Below are positions 21,167 through 31,100 of a stretch of DNA of 34,558 nt, one piece after another. The notes under the pieces are model-generated. The model searched no databases. It was not told the DNA's origin and worked only from the letters and a program-made list of their open reading frames with translations. The stretch is from Burkholderiales bacterium (GTDB lineage: Bacteria; Pseudomonadota; Gammaproteobacteria; Burkholderiales; Casimicrobiaceae): the NCBI GenBank assembly GCA_031270015.1, contig JAISYH010000018.1, positions 78,981 to 113,538 on the forward strand, written 5' to 3'. The position numbers and the translations under genes were made by a program. Positions within the stretch are counted from its first letter, which is position 1; each line of letters begins with the position of its first letter.

Positions 21167-21273
21167 GCGCGACCTGACACTATCGATATACAAGATCGGA
21201 CCTCAATCTGATAGCGTCTTTGCTTTGTTTTGGAAAACATCGATCGGATTGAGTTTGTGACGGCTCTACAGCA

Positions 21274-23850
21274 TCATAGTCTCGGATCGACCGCTTCACT
21301 TTCTAACGCCAATACGCCGAATACGCTTTCGTGTATTCGGCGCAACGGTTCTTTTCTGATGAACCGTTCGAGACTTTCCACGCCTAAGGCAAATTCTCGA
21401 ATAGCCAAAGATTGTTTTCTGGAAAGTCCCCTATTTTTCAGTCTCTCGATACTTTCAGGCAAATTATATTCAGGACCGTAAATAATTCTCAAATACTCGC
21501 TTCCCCGGCATTTTATCGCCGGTTGCAATAATCCTTCTGCGTCTCTTGCGATGAAGTGATACGGTTTTACTACCATTCCTTCGTCACCTCGAGCGGTTAA
21601 ATCCAACCACCAATCGATCACTTCATCGCGGTCTTTTTGATCGTTCAACGATACTACTCGATACGGAGTCGCCATCAATAATCGAGTATCGCCTTGGCAA
21701 ATTTCGGCAATATTTTTCATGTGCCATTCATGCGTTTTATCCGCATGGATATGACCTTCTGTTGCCAAGATATGAAACGGCGCTAATTTATAATCGTCAA
21801 CAGTATTAACGGACCAACAGTAATTTTGATAAGCCTTCACATATTGATCAATCGCGTTGTTTTTGATTGCGAATTTTTCCAGAAATGGCAAGACGTCTTT
21901 TATCCCTCGATTGAAAGTCATTTGCAAAGCTCTTTTTACTTCGGGCAATGCTCCGCCCGCTGCCGCGCCTACTGCGGCATATTGGTCTTTGAGTAACGCC
22001 TGCGCTTTCGCGGACCAAGGCATTAATTCGGCGTCCAGGCAAACCCAATCTGTATCGAGTTTTCTCCAGAAATCCATTTTTGTCAGACAATGATTCACTC
22101 TGTCGATAAATTCTTTTTCCATTTTCTCGTCGTTGAAAAAATTTCTCCCCGTTCGCGTATAACAAATTCCTATTCCTTCTCCTTGAATGCCAAACCGTCT
22201 GACCGCTGTTTCTTCGTCTTGACAAATGATCAAAACGGCTCTCGACCCCATGTGTTTTTTCTCACACACTACTTTATCCACACCTCTATCTTGATAATAA
22301 TTCAAAGCTTGCGCCGGATATTCCAGAAATTCGGGCAGTTCGCTTGTCGCGCAAGGAGACATCGTAGGGGGCAAGTAAATCAACCACTTCGGGTTGACAG
22401 CAAAACGGCTCATGATTTCCAGCGCTGCAATGGAGTTTTCTTCTCGAATCATGATATTACTTTTCAGCTTCGTTTGTATAATACGTTTACCTATTACGTC
22501 TTCTATGTTCAATAAGTCATCGTATTCCTGCTGCACATGGAGCTTATTTTGCGTTTTGTCGAAATCAATCGGTCTTACCGGATCGCAGTAAACTTGTTTG
22601 GCTTTTACTGAAACCAATTCCTCTTCTGGATAACGCAACGCGGTCAACTTGCCGCCAAATACGCAACCCGTGTCGATATTGATCGTTCTATTTAACCATT
22701 CCGCCTCGAGAACAGGCGTATGCCCGTAAACCACCTTCGCTTTCCCTCTATATTCTTTTGCCCAATGGTATCGTACCGGTAAACCAAGTTCGTCGATTTC
22801 CCCCGTGGTTTCCCCATACAAACAAAACGAACGAACGGCACCCGATCCTCTACCTTGCATTTCCTCTTTCAGTCCTGCGTGCGCCACGACCAATTTACCA
22901 TTATCAAAAACGTAATGGCTAATCAACCCATAAAGGAATTGTTCTACCGTTTTTTTGAATGTTAAAGGTTCCGCTTCGAATTGTTTTGCGGTAACTTCCA
23001 ATCCATGGATCAATTGTACATTTTTTCCATTTAAATATTTTTGGAGCTTCAAATCGTGATTTCCGGGGACACAGTAAGCAATACCAGAGTTGACCATGCT
23101 CATCACCAAGCGCAATACACCTGTCGAATCTTTTCCCCGATCAACCAAATCGCCTAGAAAAATGACTTTCCTGTTTTCCGGCGCCATTATATTGAATCCG
23201 AAATTATTGTCCGTCTCATCGATATGGTCGATGGTATAACCCAAATTCGTAAGCAATTCACGCAATTCGTCAAGGCAACCATGAACATCGCCGATGATAT
23301 CAAATGGTCCACTCTCCTCTTTTTTGTCGTTGTATAACTTGCTCCGAACGATCTTGTTGACGGCATCTATCTCTTCTGCGGATTTCAGCGCATAAATATG
23401 TTTGAAACCTTCGTTTTTCAGATGTCTGATGGATTTTTTGAGTTCTTGGTGTTGCTGGCGAATCACATGACTTCCAAAATTTCTATCGGGTCTACCTTGA
23501 TTTCTCTCCTCGCAAACTTTTCTAGGCAAATCCAAAACGATAGCGACTGACAAACAATGATAGGATTTCGCTAGGTTGATGAGTCCTTTTCGCGCTTCTT
23601 TTTGCACATTTGTAGCATCCACCACAGTCAATAAACCGCTCTTGAGCCGTTTTCCGGCGATGTAATACAACACATCAAAAGCATCATCCGTTGCCGACTG
23701 ATCGTTTTCATTATCTGATACTAAAGCTCGGCATTCATCGGAAGATAATATTTCTGTGCGCTTGAAATGTTTTTGGGCAAAACTACTTTTTCCTGATCCA
23801 GAAATCCCGATCAGCACGACCAGCGAAAGTTCGGGGACTTTAATTTCCAT
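21274..23850 (-). CDS. pnkp: Polynucleotide kinase-phosphatase-ligase of the bacterial RNA-repair system
   Basis: The 858-residue protein contains three enzymes. An N-terminal 5'-OH polynucleotide kinase (1-170) has P-loop GISGSGKSS (Lys21), VDATNVQ and the R-rich lid CEERNQGRPDRN. A central calcineurin-like 2',3'-phosphatase (about 183-400) has GDVHGCLDEL (187-196), GDLVDRGKDS (233-242), GNHD (263-266), VAHAG and YGHTP. A C-terminal RNA ligase-type adenylyltransferase (about 470-858) has nucleotidyl Lys532 in KKHMGSRA and later DEGMVVKPYHF. This is the full-length Pnkp layout. It heals and, with Hen1, seals tRNAs cut by ribotoxins. The gene overlaps hen1 by 11 bases. GCGC-type words are visibly rarer here than in the housekeeping genes, suggesting transfer. 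Confidence 0.95.
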   Translation of the reverse strand: MEIKVPELSLVVLIGISGSGKSSFAQKHFKRTEILSSDECRALVSDNENDQSATDDAFDVLYYIAGKRLKSGLLTVVDATNVQKEARKGLINLAKSYHCLSVAIVLDLPRKVCEERNQGRPDRNFGSHVIRQQHQELKKSIRHLKNEGFKHIYALKSAEEIDAVNKIVRSKLYNDKKEESGPFDIIGDVHGCLDELRELLTNLGYTIDHIDETDNNFGFNIMAPENRKVIFLGDLVDRGKDSTGVLRLVMSMVNSGIAYCVPGNHDLKLQKYLNGKNVQLIHGLEVTAKQFEAEPLTFKKTVEQFLYGLISHYVFDNGKLVVAHAGLKEEMQGRGSGAVRSFCLYGETTGEIDELGLPVRYHWAKEYRGKAKVVYGHTPVLEAEWLNRTINIDTGCVFGGKLTALRYPEEELVSVKAKQVYCDPVRPIDFDKTQNKLHVQQEYDDLLNIEDVIGKRIIQTKLKSNIMIREENSIAALEIMSRFAVNPKWLIYLPPTMSPCATSELPEFLEYPAQALNYYQDRGVDKVVCEKKHMGSRAVLIICQDEETAVRRFGIQGEGIGICYTRTGRNFFNDEKMEKEFIDRVNHCLTKMDFWRKLDTDWVCLDAELMPWSAKAQALLKDQYAAVGAAAGGALPEVKRALQMTFNRGIKDVLPFLEKFAIKNNAIDQYVKAYQNYCWSVNTVDDYKLAPFHILATEGHIHADKTHEWHMKNIAEICQGDTRLLMATPYRVVSLNDQKDRDEVIDWWLDLTARGDEGMVVKPYHFIARDAEGLLQPAIKCRGSEYLRIIYGPEYNLPESIERLKNRGLSRKQSLAIREFALGVESLERFIRKEPLRRIHESVFGVLALESEAVDPRL

Positions 23851-25243
23851 AACTAAATATTGCCATTTGTGATGGCGCGCCTATGTTTTCGACCTCATCC
23901 CCGACCGGCAAGAGTTCTACACCATAATGATAGACCTTTCCTATTTTGTTTGCCCATTCGGCGAATTCTTTTCTCGTCCATTCAAAACGATGATCGCCGT
24001 GCCGCACGTCTTCGGCATCCAAATTTTCCCACATTATGTTGTATTCTTGGTTGGGGGTCGTCAAAACTACCGTTTTGGGTTTTGCGAATTCAAACAAAAC
24101 GCGCTCGAACGCCTTGAGCCTATTCAAATCCAAATGTTCGATCACTTCGACGACCGCTGCTGCGTCAAATTCTTCTAGACGCTTATCTTGATAAGTCAAA
24201 GAACCTTGAAACAAATTGACTCTCTCTTTTTGCTTAGGGGGCATTTCATCATAGCGCAACCGTTCTTTTGCTTTCAATAATTCATGATAAGAAACATCCA
24301 TTCCAGTAATTTCAGAAAACTGTTTTTGTTTGACTAACTGTTTGATTAGTTTTCCTTCGCCGCACCCCAAATCCAAAACTCTCGTCGCGCCCGATTCCAC
24401 AATTTTTTCAACGACCAGCTTGATGCGCTCATCATGCAAAGTCTCTTTGCGTTTTTGTATTCCGGTTTTTTCGATTAATTCATCACCCGGTCCATCGACA
24501 TCCTCTCCTTCACTTAATCTTTCAAGCGCTTGTCTAGAAAGAGAATCGAGACCGATGAGATAGCGTCTGGTGATTTGCTCCCTTTCGTGATGTTCTTTCA
24601 ACCAGCCCTCGCCCTTTTTCAGAAGCTTGTCTATTTCTTGCGCGCTGACGAAATAATGCTTATCGTTATCTAGCGTCGGGATCAGAACATATAAATGCGA
24701 AAGCAATTCTTTTATCGTCACGGTATGCGAAAGTTCCAAGGTATAGTATTTGCTTTCTCCCCATTCTGGAAATTTTTCATCCAATCGGTGTCTGGTCAAT
24801 TCTACCTTGTATCCCAGAGGTTCAAAAATTTTTCTGATCAACATTTCGCCGCCTCTGGGCGCGGAAATCACCGCTATGGTGACCTTGAGCGGAAACTTGA
24901 CGTCAACCAATTCGGGCTTATCCTTGCATTTCCCGTTCATCGCCGAAGAAAAAGCTTTTGACAAAGCTACGCTCATGAACGAGGAGGCGACATAAGGACG
25001 GTCGTTGATATAATGACCGAGCGCAAATCCATCTCCACCTAAATTTCTCGCGCCACGTACCATATCGATAGGGTCGATATCAAGCAATAAACTGATCGTC
25101 GTTTTTTCTTCGCTTTTCTCGGGATAGAATACATGAGCCTTACCGACTGATAATTCGAAAGTCTGAAACTTATCGGGGTGTTTATGAAGCAGATAGCCCA
25201 GATCGGTCGCCGGCTGGCGCGTCGTCGTAATATTTAAGATCAT
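23840..25243 (-). CDS. hen1: 3'-terminal RNA ribose 2'-O-methyltransferase Hen1
   Basis: The 467-residue protein is the partner of Pnkp. The N-terminal half (about 1-240, beginning MILNITTTRQPATDLGYLLHKHP) is the bacterial Hen1-N domain that activates the Pnkp ligase. The C-terminal half is a SAM-dependent methyltransferase with motif I VLDLGCGEGKL (289-299), Asp316 in GMDVS, and the metal cluster ExxEH (Glu366, Glu369, His370) plus His415/His418 in RHGDHRFEW. It methylates the 2'-OH at the 3' end of a cut RNA before ligation, so the repaired tRNA can no longer be cut there. The gene is first in the operon; its stop lies inside the pnkp start, giving translational coupling. The ribosome site at the ATG (AAAGATGAG) is weak. 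Confidence 0.95.
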   Translation of the reverse strand: MILNITTTRQPATDLGYLLHKHPDKFQTFELSVGKAHVFYPEKSEEKTTISLLLDIDPIDMVRGARNLGGDGFALGHYINDRPYVASSFMSVALSKAFSSAMNGKCKDKPELVDVKFPLKVTIAVISAPRGGEMLIRKIFEPLGYKVELTRHRLDEKFPEWGESKYYTLELSHTVTIKELLSHLYVLIPTLDNDKHYFVSAQEIDKLLKKGEGWLKEHHEREQITRRYLIGLDSLSRQALERLSEGEDVDGPGDELIEKTGIQKRKETLHDERIKLVVEKIVESGATRVLDLGCGEGKLIKQLVKQKQFSEITGMDVSYHELLKAKERLRYDEMPPKQKERVNLFQGSLTYQDKRLEEFDAAAVVEVIEHLDLNRLKAFERVLFEFAKPKTVVLTTPNQEYNIMWENLDAEDVRHGDHRFEWTRKEFAEWANKIGKVYHYGVELLPVGDEVENIGAPSQMAIFSYGN

Positions 25244-25338
25244 CTCATCTTTTCATTGTGTATTGGCAAATGTTGGCTCTTTGAATTGCGCCGCGATTAT
25301 TCTCCTATTAAGGGAACGTTTTCGGGTAAACGCTTGAT

Positions 25339-25366
25339 ATTATATCCCTATCGTTCATTTTGTCGG
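25339..25366 (-). promoter_or_regulatory. Candidate promoter of the hen1-pnkp operon
   Basis: On the minus strand CCGACA (25361-25366) and a perfect TATAAT (25339-25344) are separated by 16 bases, predicting a leader of about 90 bases. I looked for a sigma-54 site of the kind that drives the unrelated RtcR-controlled rtcBA genes and saw none. The rest of the 313-base gap 25244-25556 shows no gene; its right part must also hold the promoter of the PfkB-family kinase. Confidence 0.5.
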
Positions 25367-25556
25367 TCGTCGGCGCCAACATGGGGTCATCGGCTTTTTT
25401 GAGACAAAATTCGCGTATATTTTCTCGCTTAGCGCCTACCAATGTCAAAAAATAATCAGTGAATCGTCAATTACACGGTAAAATGATTTCATTGGTGTCG
25501 CGTGACGGTTTGCGACTGTCGGCATTCATGTTTCTATTCAAAATTGGGCATTGACT

Positions 25557-26501
25557 ATGTATCGTACTTTGGTTTGCGGTTCGCTCGCTTACGACATCAT
25601 TACTGTTTTCCCCGACCGTTTTGCGCGGCATTTGTTGCCCAATCAAATGCACCGATTGTCGGTTTCTTTCAACGTCAGCAGTTTGCGCCGCGAATGGGGC
25701 GGTTGCGCTGGCAATATCGCGTACACGCTGAAGAAGATTGGCGGCGAACCGGTGGTTATGGCGACATTGGGCGCTGAGGACGGCAAGCCTTACGAGCTGC
25801 GTCTTGCCAATCAAAAAATCGCTTGTGATGGCGTCAAGTCGATTATCGGCGCGTATACGGCGCAGGCGACGATCATGACCGATCTCGATGACAACCAAAT
25901 CACGGCGTTTTATCCGGGCGCGATGAACGAGTCACATCGCTTGAATGTCGCGGATGTTTCAAATATCGCGCTGGGTATCGTATCACCCGACGGCAAGGAA
26001 GGTATGTTGCAACATGCGCGGCAGTTTCACGAGAAGGATATCCCTTTCGTTCTTGATCCCGGGCAAGCGATGCCGTTATTCAGCAAGGAAGAGTTATTGG
26101 AAATGATCGAGCTTGCCGATGTCGCCGCGCTCAACGATTACGAACTTGGGTTGATGAGCGAGCGTACCGGCTTGACAGTCGCCGAAATCGCCAATCGCGT
26201 GCGCGCGTTGGTCATCACTTATGGCGGCAGCGGTTCGAAAATTCTCTACAAAGGAAAAGAGATTGACATTCCAGTGGTCAAAGCCAAAGCGGAAGTCGAT
26301 CCGACCGGTTGCGGAGACGCGTATCGCGCCGGTTTGCTTTACGGTATCGCGCGCGGTTGGGATTGGCGCAAAACCGGGCGATTGGCGGCGTTGCTCGGCA
26401 GCATCAAAATCGCCTCCAACGGACCACAAAACCACCTATTGACCCGCGACGCATTGGCGCGCGATTATCGAGAAGCGTTTGATGAGAATTTATGGGATTG
26501 A
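25557..26501 (+). CDS. PfkB/ribokinase-family sugar or nucleoside kinase
   Basis: The 314-residue kinase has both family signatures. The N-terminal glycine-rich motif is GGCAGNIAYTLKKIGGEPVVMATLG. The C-terminal DPTGCGDAYRAGLLYGIARG has the anion hole GCGD and catalytic Asp. VITYGGSGS supplies the nucleotide-binding loop. Members of this branch in betaproteobacteria are often annotated as adenosine kinases or simply carbohydrate kinases; the substrate cannot be settled here. The ATG at 25557 is used, though a TTG at 25551 would add two residues; the ribosome site is poor in both cases. It converges with mtgA, the two stop codons being only 4 bases apart with no terminator between them. Confidence 0.85.
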   Translation: MYRTLVCGSLAYDIITVFPDRFARHLLPNQMHRLSVSFNVSSLRREWGGCAGNIAYTLKKIGGEPVVMATLGAEDGKPYELRLANQKIACDGVKSIIGAYTAQATIMTDLDDNQITAFYPGAMNESHRLNVADVSNIALGIVSPDGKEGMLQHARQFHEKDIPFVLDPGQAMPLFSKEELLEMIELADVAALNDYELGLMSERTGLTVAEIANRVRALVITYGGSGSKILYKGKEIDIPVVKAKAEVDPTGCGDAYRAGLLYGIARGWDWRKTGRLAALLGSIKIASNGPQNHLLTRDALARDYREAFDENLWD

Positions 26502-26505
26502 TGAC

Positions 26506-27231
26506 TCATTCCTCAGATGGTAGTACGGTATAGCGCATCCGAGATTGTACGCGGTCAGCGTGTGTCGCCAGATATTCGGGGAATACTTTTTCATAACGTC
26601 TTGGATTCGGCAACATTACTGCCAGACGCGCCGCTTGCGCCTCGTCGATTTGCGCGGCGGATACGCCATAATAATGACGCGCCGCCGCTTCCGCGCCGAA
26701 TACGCCGTCGCCCCATTCGGCGACATTGAGATAAACCTCAAGGATACGTTTTTTGGTCCACACGGTTTCGATGATCACCGTGATCATCGCTTCTTTGCCC
26801 TTGCGAAACACATTACGCTCGAAGGAGAGAAAAAGATTTTTTGCGAGCTGTTGCGTAATCGTCGAACCGCCGGCGATGGTTTCTCCTTGCTTCAGATTTT
26901 TCTCAAGCGCATGACTGATGCCATCCCAGTCGAATCCGTGATGTTCGATAAAACGGTCGTCTTCCGCCGCCACGACGGCGCGTTTAAACGGCGTCGAAAT
27001 CTGATCGTAATTGACCCATTGGTGTTTCAATATCGCTTGTGGATCATGCTGTCGTATGATCGCCAACCGCCGTGCCATGAAGCGCGTCTCCGACGGATTT
27101 GCGTAATTCCACCACAGCACATGCGCGAAAATCCAGAAAAAATAAGCGGCGAGCAGCAACAACGCAAGCAAAATTGCGCGCCATAGCAAACGGCGTATCC
27201 GTTTTTTGCGGGGTGTTTTTTCTTTCGCCAT
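26506..27231 (-). CDS. mtgA: Monofunctional biosynthetic peptidoglycan transglycosylase
   Basis: MtgA polymerises lipid II glycan strands at the periplasmic face of the inner membrane. The 241-residue length is typical. A basic start (KEKTPRKKRIRRLLWR) and one membrane anchor (about residues 15-40) are followed by the GT51 domain. That domain shows AAEDDRFIEHHGFDWDGI with catalytic Glu90, GGSTITQQLAKNLFLS (121-136), KGKEAMITVIIETVWTKKRILEVYLNVAEWGDGVFGAEAAARHYY and the closing LPNPRRY. There is no transpeptidase domain. The ATG at 27231 has no strong ribosome site. Directly upstream lies the insertion-sequence remnant, so its natural upstream neighbourhood has been disturbed. Confidence 0.95.
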   Translation of the reverse strand: MAKEKTPRKKRIRRLLWRAILLALLLLAAYFFWIFAHVLWWNYANPSETRFMARRLAIIRQHDPQAILKHQWVNYDQISTPFKRAVVAAEDDRFIEHHGFDWDGISHALEKNLKQGETIAGGSTITQQLAKNLFLSFERNVFRKGKEAMITVIIETVWTKKRILEVYLNVAEWGDGVFGAEAAARHYYGVSAAQIDEAQAARLAVMLPNPRRYEKVFPEYLATHADRVQSRMRYTVLPSEE

Positions 27232-27284
27232 AGCGCGTTATTGTAACGCGCTGCGTTCTATAAGTTGCTTCGTTCTTTTGCTTA

Positions 27285-27787
27285 GGGAAGCTCTAATTAA
27301 TTCGGTTATTTTACGCAAAAAGCCGTGACAAGATAAGAAGATCAAGACATTGAGAACCTATCGAGAGACGACGATGCAGATCAGTTTTTCAGACCAGGAA
27401 TACGCCGCGAAGAAAAATAACCCGCCGGGATCGTTTTCTGAGCTGTATTGAGGCGGTAAGAAGCTGATCAAGGAGATTGAGCATCCGCGTGGCGAAGGTC
27501 GTGCCCACCCGCCGATTGGTCTGGAGCGGATGTTGCGCATGGACATTGCCCAATAATGCTTCGGACTGTCTGACGAAGGGACAGAAGACACTCTCTACGA
27601 CAGTCAAGCGATCCGTGGTTTCGTGGGCATTGATCTTAACCGTGAACCTGCTCCTGACGCAACGACATTGCTGAAGTTCCGGCGACGGCTTGAGGAACGC
27701 CAACGAACCGAGCACGTTTTTGCCACGATCAATGCTCATCCGACCGAGCGCGGCTTGCTTCTTAAAGAAGGGAGCATCGTTTCCGCT
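27285..27787 (+). mobile_element. Truncated, decayed IS5-family element (5' part)
   Basis: From ATG 27374 a single frame reads MQISFSDQEYAAKK, then [66 protein letters not shown] and [15 protein letters not shown]. This is the N-terminal third of an IS5-type transposase (first catalytic Asp region just ahead). It is broken by TGA at 27449-27451 and TAA at 27554-27556. Upstream, TTAG followed by GGGAAGCTCTAATTAATTC at 27282-27303 looks like an IS5-type terminal repeat beside a YTAR target. The DDE core and right end are absent: similarity stops near 27787, where a different gene fragment begins. Family assignment rests on recognised protein motifs. Confidence 0.75.
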
Positions 27788-27874
27788 CGCCAAAACAGCA
27801 TACTTGTTACGGCGTTCCATCCGGAGTTAACGTCAGACACAAGGGTTCACAAGTTGTTTGTCGGAGAACAATAA
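27779..27874 (+). pseudogene. pdxT: 3' remnant of pdxT (PLP synthase glutaminase subunit)
   Basis: The last ~31 codons of the frame read [20 protein letters not shown] then [11 protein letters not shown] and stop at TAA 27872-27874. This matches the C-terminus of PdxT, the class I glutaminase that feeds ammonia to PdxS for pyridoxal phosphate synthesis. The string FHPELT contains the catalytic His and Glu of the Cys-His-Glu triad. The catalytic Cys domain and the rest of the gene are missing, and no pdxS is in the window. The fragment is fused in frame to the decayed IS5 transposase, so an insertion followed by deletion probably removed the 5' part. A resulting 83-codon frame (ATG 27623) is intact but unlikely to be functional. 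Confidence 0.65.
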
Positions 27875-28161
27875 CCCCTCATCTTTCCATAAGCATAAAT
27901 TTGCTGTTTTAATCCGTGAATCAGAAAGTTCTAGCTCATCTGCTCAATTTTCAGGGCGCTTACACAGAATCGTCGGGAACACAAAGGCGTACTTGTAATT
28001 TGATAGAGATGACGCTATACCGTGATTTCATCGCATATAGGGAAGTATGCTTATAAGATCATATATTTATAAAATAGCGGTAAACAAAAAATGGATTGAC
28101 ACAAACGTAATATATAGTTAACTTTCTGTGTATTCGTTTTAGCTAATCGCAAAGGTTTCCT

Positions 28162-31100
28162 ATGCAAACGCGCCTCAAATGCCTTTTGGCAGCTATCGCT
28201 TTCATGTTCATTGGCGCGCTTCACGCGCAAGCGCAAACCTTCTACTATTTGACCCTCATTAACGAAGACGGCAATCCGGCAAGCGGATGCTCGGTGGAAA
28301 TTACAGGCGGCAGCGGACCCGAAACCATGTCTGGGGTCAACCTTCTTCTCCTTGCCACCGTCAATAACGGAAACCTTTCAACTGTCCAGACCGCCACCTG
28401 CGCCGCCGGAAACATCGACAGCGCCAATATCGCGACAGCGCTTACCTGGCAAAACGACACTATCCATCCTCTTTACACACTCAGCGGCGCGTTCATCGAA
28501 TACCGGCTACCCAACGCCATCACCATCAACGCCAATACTACCGTCGGCTTTGCGTCCTCAACCCACCAAGATTTCAGCGCCAACAACGACCTGCTCTTCA
28601 CCAGCAACGGCGACCCCATTCTACTTTTGCCGCTACTGAAAGGCGCATCCGGCGTTCCGATTCCCTGGGCGCCTCCGATCATTCTGCTGCTGATCGCCCT
28701 GACTCTCGGCATCCTCGGGGCGCGTTTTCTGCGCCATCCCAAAGTACACCGTTTAGGCGTATTCGCCCTGACGCTATGCTTGATAGGCTTGAGCGGAGCG
28801 GTATACAGCGCGCTGCGCATTACCCTCGATGGATTAGGCGACGATTGGGGAAACGCCGCATTACTGGCGACCGACCCGGCAGGCGACGCCACCCCGCAAG
28901 AAATCGACCTGACGCAGATCTACGGCGCGCTGCAAGACAACCGTCTCTACCTGAAACTCCACATTGCCCAACAACCCGAACAACCCATTGTTCCGGTGTC
29001 GGAAATTGCCGAATTTCGTCTGCTGGGCGCCGACATCAGCGAACCCAATGAACAAAACAGAATCACCGCCTCCGGCGACCAGACTAGAATCCGCGGCATT
29101 GCCAAACAAGTGCGCGTCAAAAACGTCACCACCAACGCCCAAATCACCACCATGCTCGTCGACGACAACTGGCAAGTCACGCTACCGGCGCAAGCGGGCG
29201 ATCTGCTTGAGCTTACTCCGATCGCGCCCAACGACCAAATAGGCGGTTCGATCTACCTGCAAGTACAAGGCACGGCGCAAGAACCGACCTTACCCCCAGA
29301 CCCGATCAACGATCCCAACGTTGCGCCCGTACTCAATCCGCAGGATATTTACACCGTTTACGATTCCACGAAGTTTCTCTACACCAATGAACCCCCGATC
29401 CAGATCGGCGTCGATCCTGAAACGATCAAGCCCAAGTTCTCATCGCTGATCGTCGGCAAAGTACTAAAACGCGACAACACCCCATTATCCGGCGTCACCG
29501 TCAAAATCAAAGATCACGACGAATATGGCTACACCCTGACCCGAGCCGACGGGCAACTCGACCTGGTCGTCAACGGTGGGCAGTGGTTTGTCGTTGAATA
29601 CACCAAAGAAGGTTACCTGCCCGTCCAGAGAAAAGTCCAAGTTTCATGGCAGGATTACGGTTATCTGCCCGATGTGGTGATGATTCCGCTGGACAATAAA
29701 GTCAGCGTGATCGACCTGAGAGAGAGCGAAGCCGATTTTCAAGTTCATCAGGGCAGCATTATCGAAGACAAAGATGGGCAGCGCCAGGTCGCCATCCTGT
29801 TCCCGAAAGGAACCACGGCAACCATGCGTCTGCCCGATGGCAGTACGCAAAACCTTGATGTATTAAACGTCAGAGCCACCGAATACACCATCGGAGAAAA
29901 CGGTCCCAACGCGATGCCCGGCGAACTGCCGCCAGCCACAGGGTATACCTATGCGGTGGAATACAGCGTTGATCAGGCTGTGCAGGCGGGTGCGACACGG
30001 GTTGATTTTGATAAAACGCTAACGGTTTATGTTGATAATTTCCTTGAATTCCCGGTTGGCGTGATTGTGCCTTCAGGCTGGTACGATCCAGAGCAGGCAG
30101 CTTGGGTGCCAGACGATAACGGCAGAATCGTTCAAGTATTGGGTATCGAAAATAATCTGGCGGTTCTGGACGTCACGGGATCGGGCGTTGCCGCGACAGC
30201 GGAAGAGCTGGACGCCGAAGGCGTCACCACCGAAGAACGAAAAGCCATCGCCAATCTTTATCCGGCAGGAGAAACCCTGTGGCGCGTTGGCGCGAACCAT
30301 TTTACGACCTATGACTATAACTGGCCCTATGGTCCTGAGCCTTGTGAAGAGGGCGAAGTGTGTGAAGATCCCGATGAAGAACCCGATCCTGATCGCGACC
30401 CTGACCCTGATCCGTGTAAAAAGGTGGCCGGATGCGAAATCCAGGTATCCAGCAGGACGATGAGTGAAAGCGTTCCTGTCACTGGAACACCGTTTACGCT
30501 CAACTACAACACCAGCCGCTCTTTCGGTTTTCTGGAAAAAGTTTCGTTTTCGGAAAGTTATTTGCGCGGAGATGGTAACCTCAAAAAATCCATCATCAGC
30601 ATAGAAGCGGGAGTTCAGATATTAGGGCGCTCTATCGCTACTTTTTCTGACGTTCCGGAAAATGTGTCTGAATGGCAAATTGACAAATTTATGTGGGACG
30701 GCAAAGACCGTTACGGCAGAGAGATTCATGATATGACTGCCAACGCAAAACACAGCGTTACTTATAACATTCCGGCGGTATATTATGGATCGCATACCAC
30801 AGAAATTAAAAGAGTATTCGCTCAATACAGCAGCTCGACAAGTTTCGCCATGCCCAAAAATAAAAACGCTAGAACCTATGTGCCGGTGGTCAAAACCAAA
30901 ACCAGAAAACTGTATTCTCCTAATCGCAACGAGGTTGCCCCGTGGTCTCTGAATGAAGTGCATCGATATGATGCTGTCCGGCAAGAACTGTATCTGGGCA
31001 ACGGGATGAAGAAGAACCAGAACAGTTTTACGCACAAACAGCTGACGACATTAAAAAGAGGCGGTTTTTCTTCCTCCCGTATGTCGGACGCCACCGTTCT

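Noticed and set aside
21176-21218. Possible terminator between the PepSY-like gene and pnkp
   Set aside because: The arms match at 8 of 9 positions but the loop is about 25 bases, so the hairpin is too weak to call.
25244-25330. Possible sigma-54 site upstream of hen1 (GG...GC spacing)
   Set aside because: TTGGCA/TTGGC-like words occur but neither strand has the -24/-12 consensus with correct spacing; a sigma-70-like promoter fits better.
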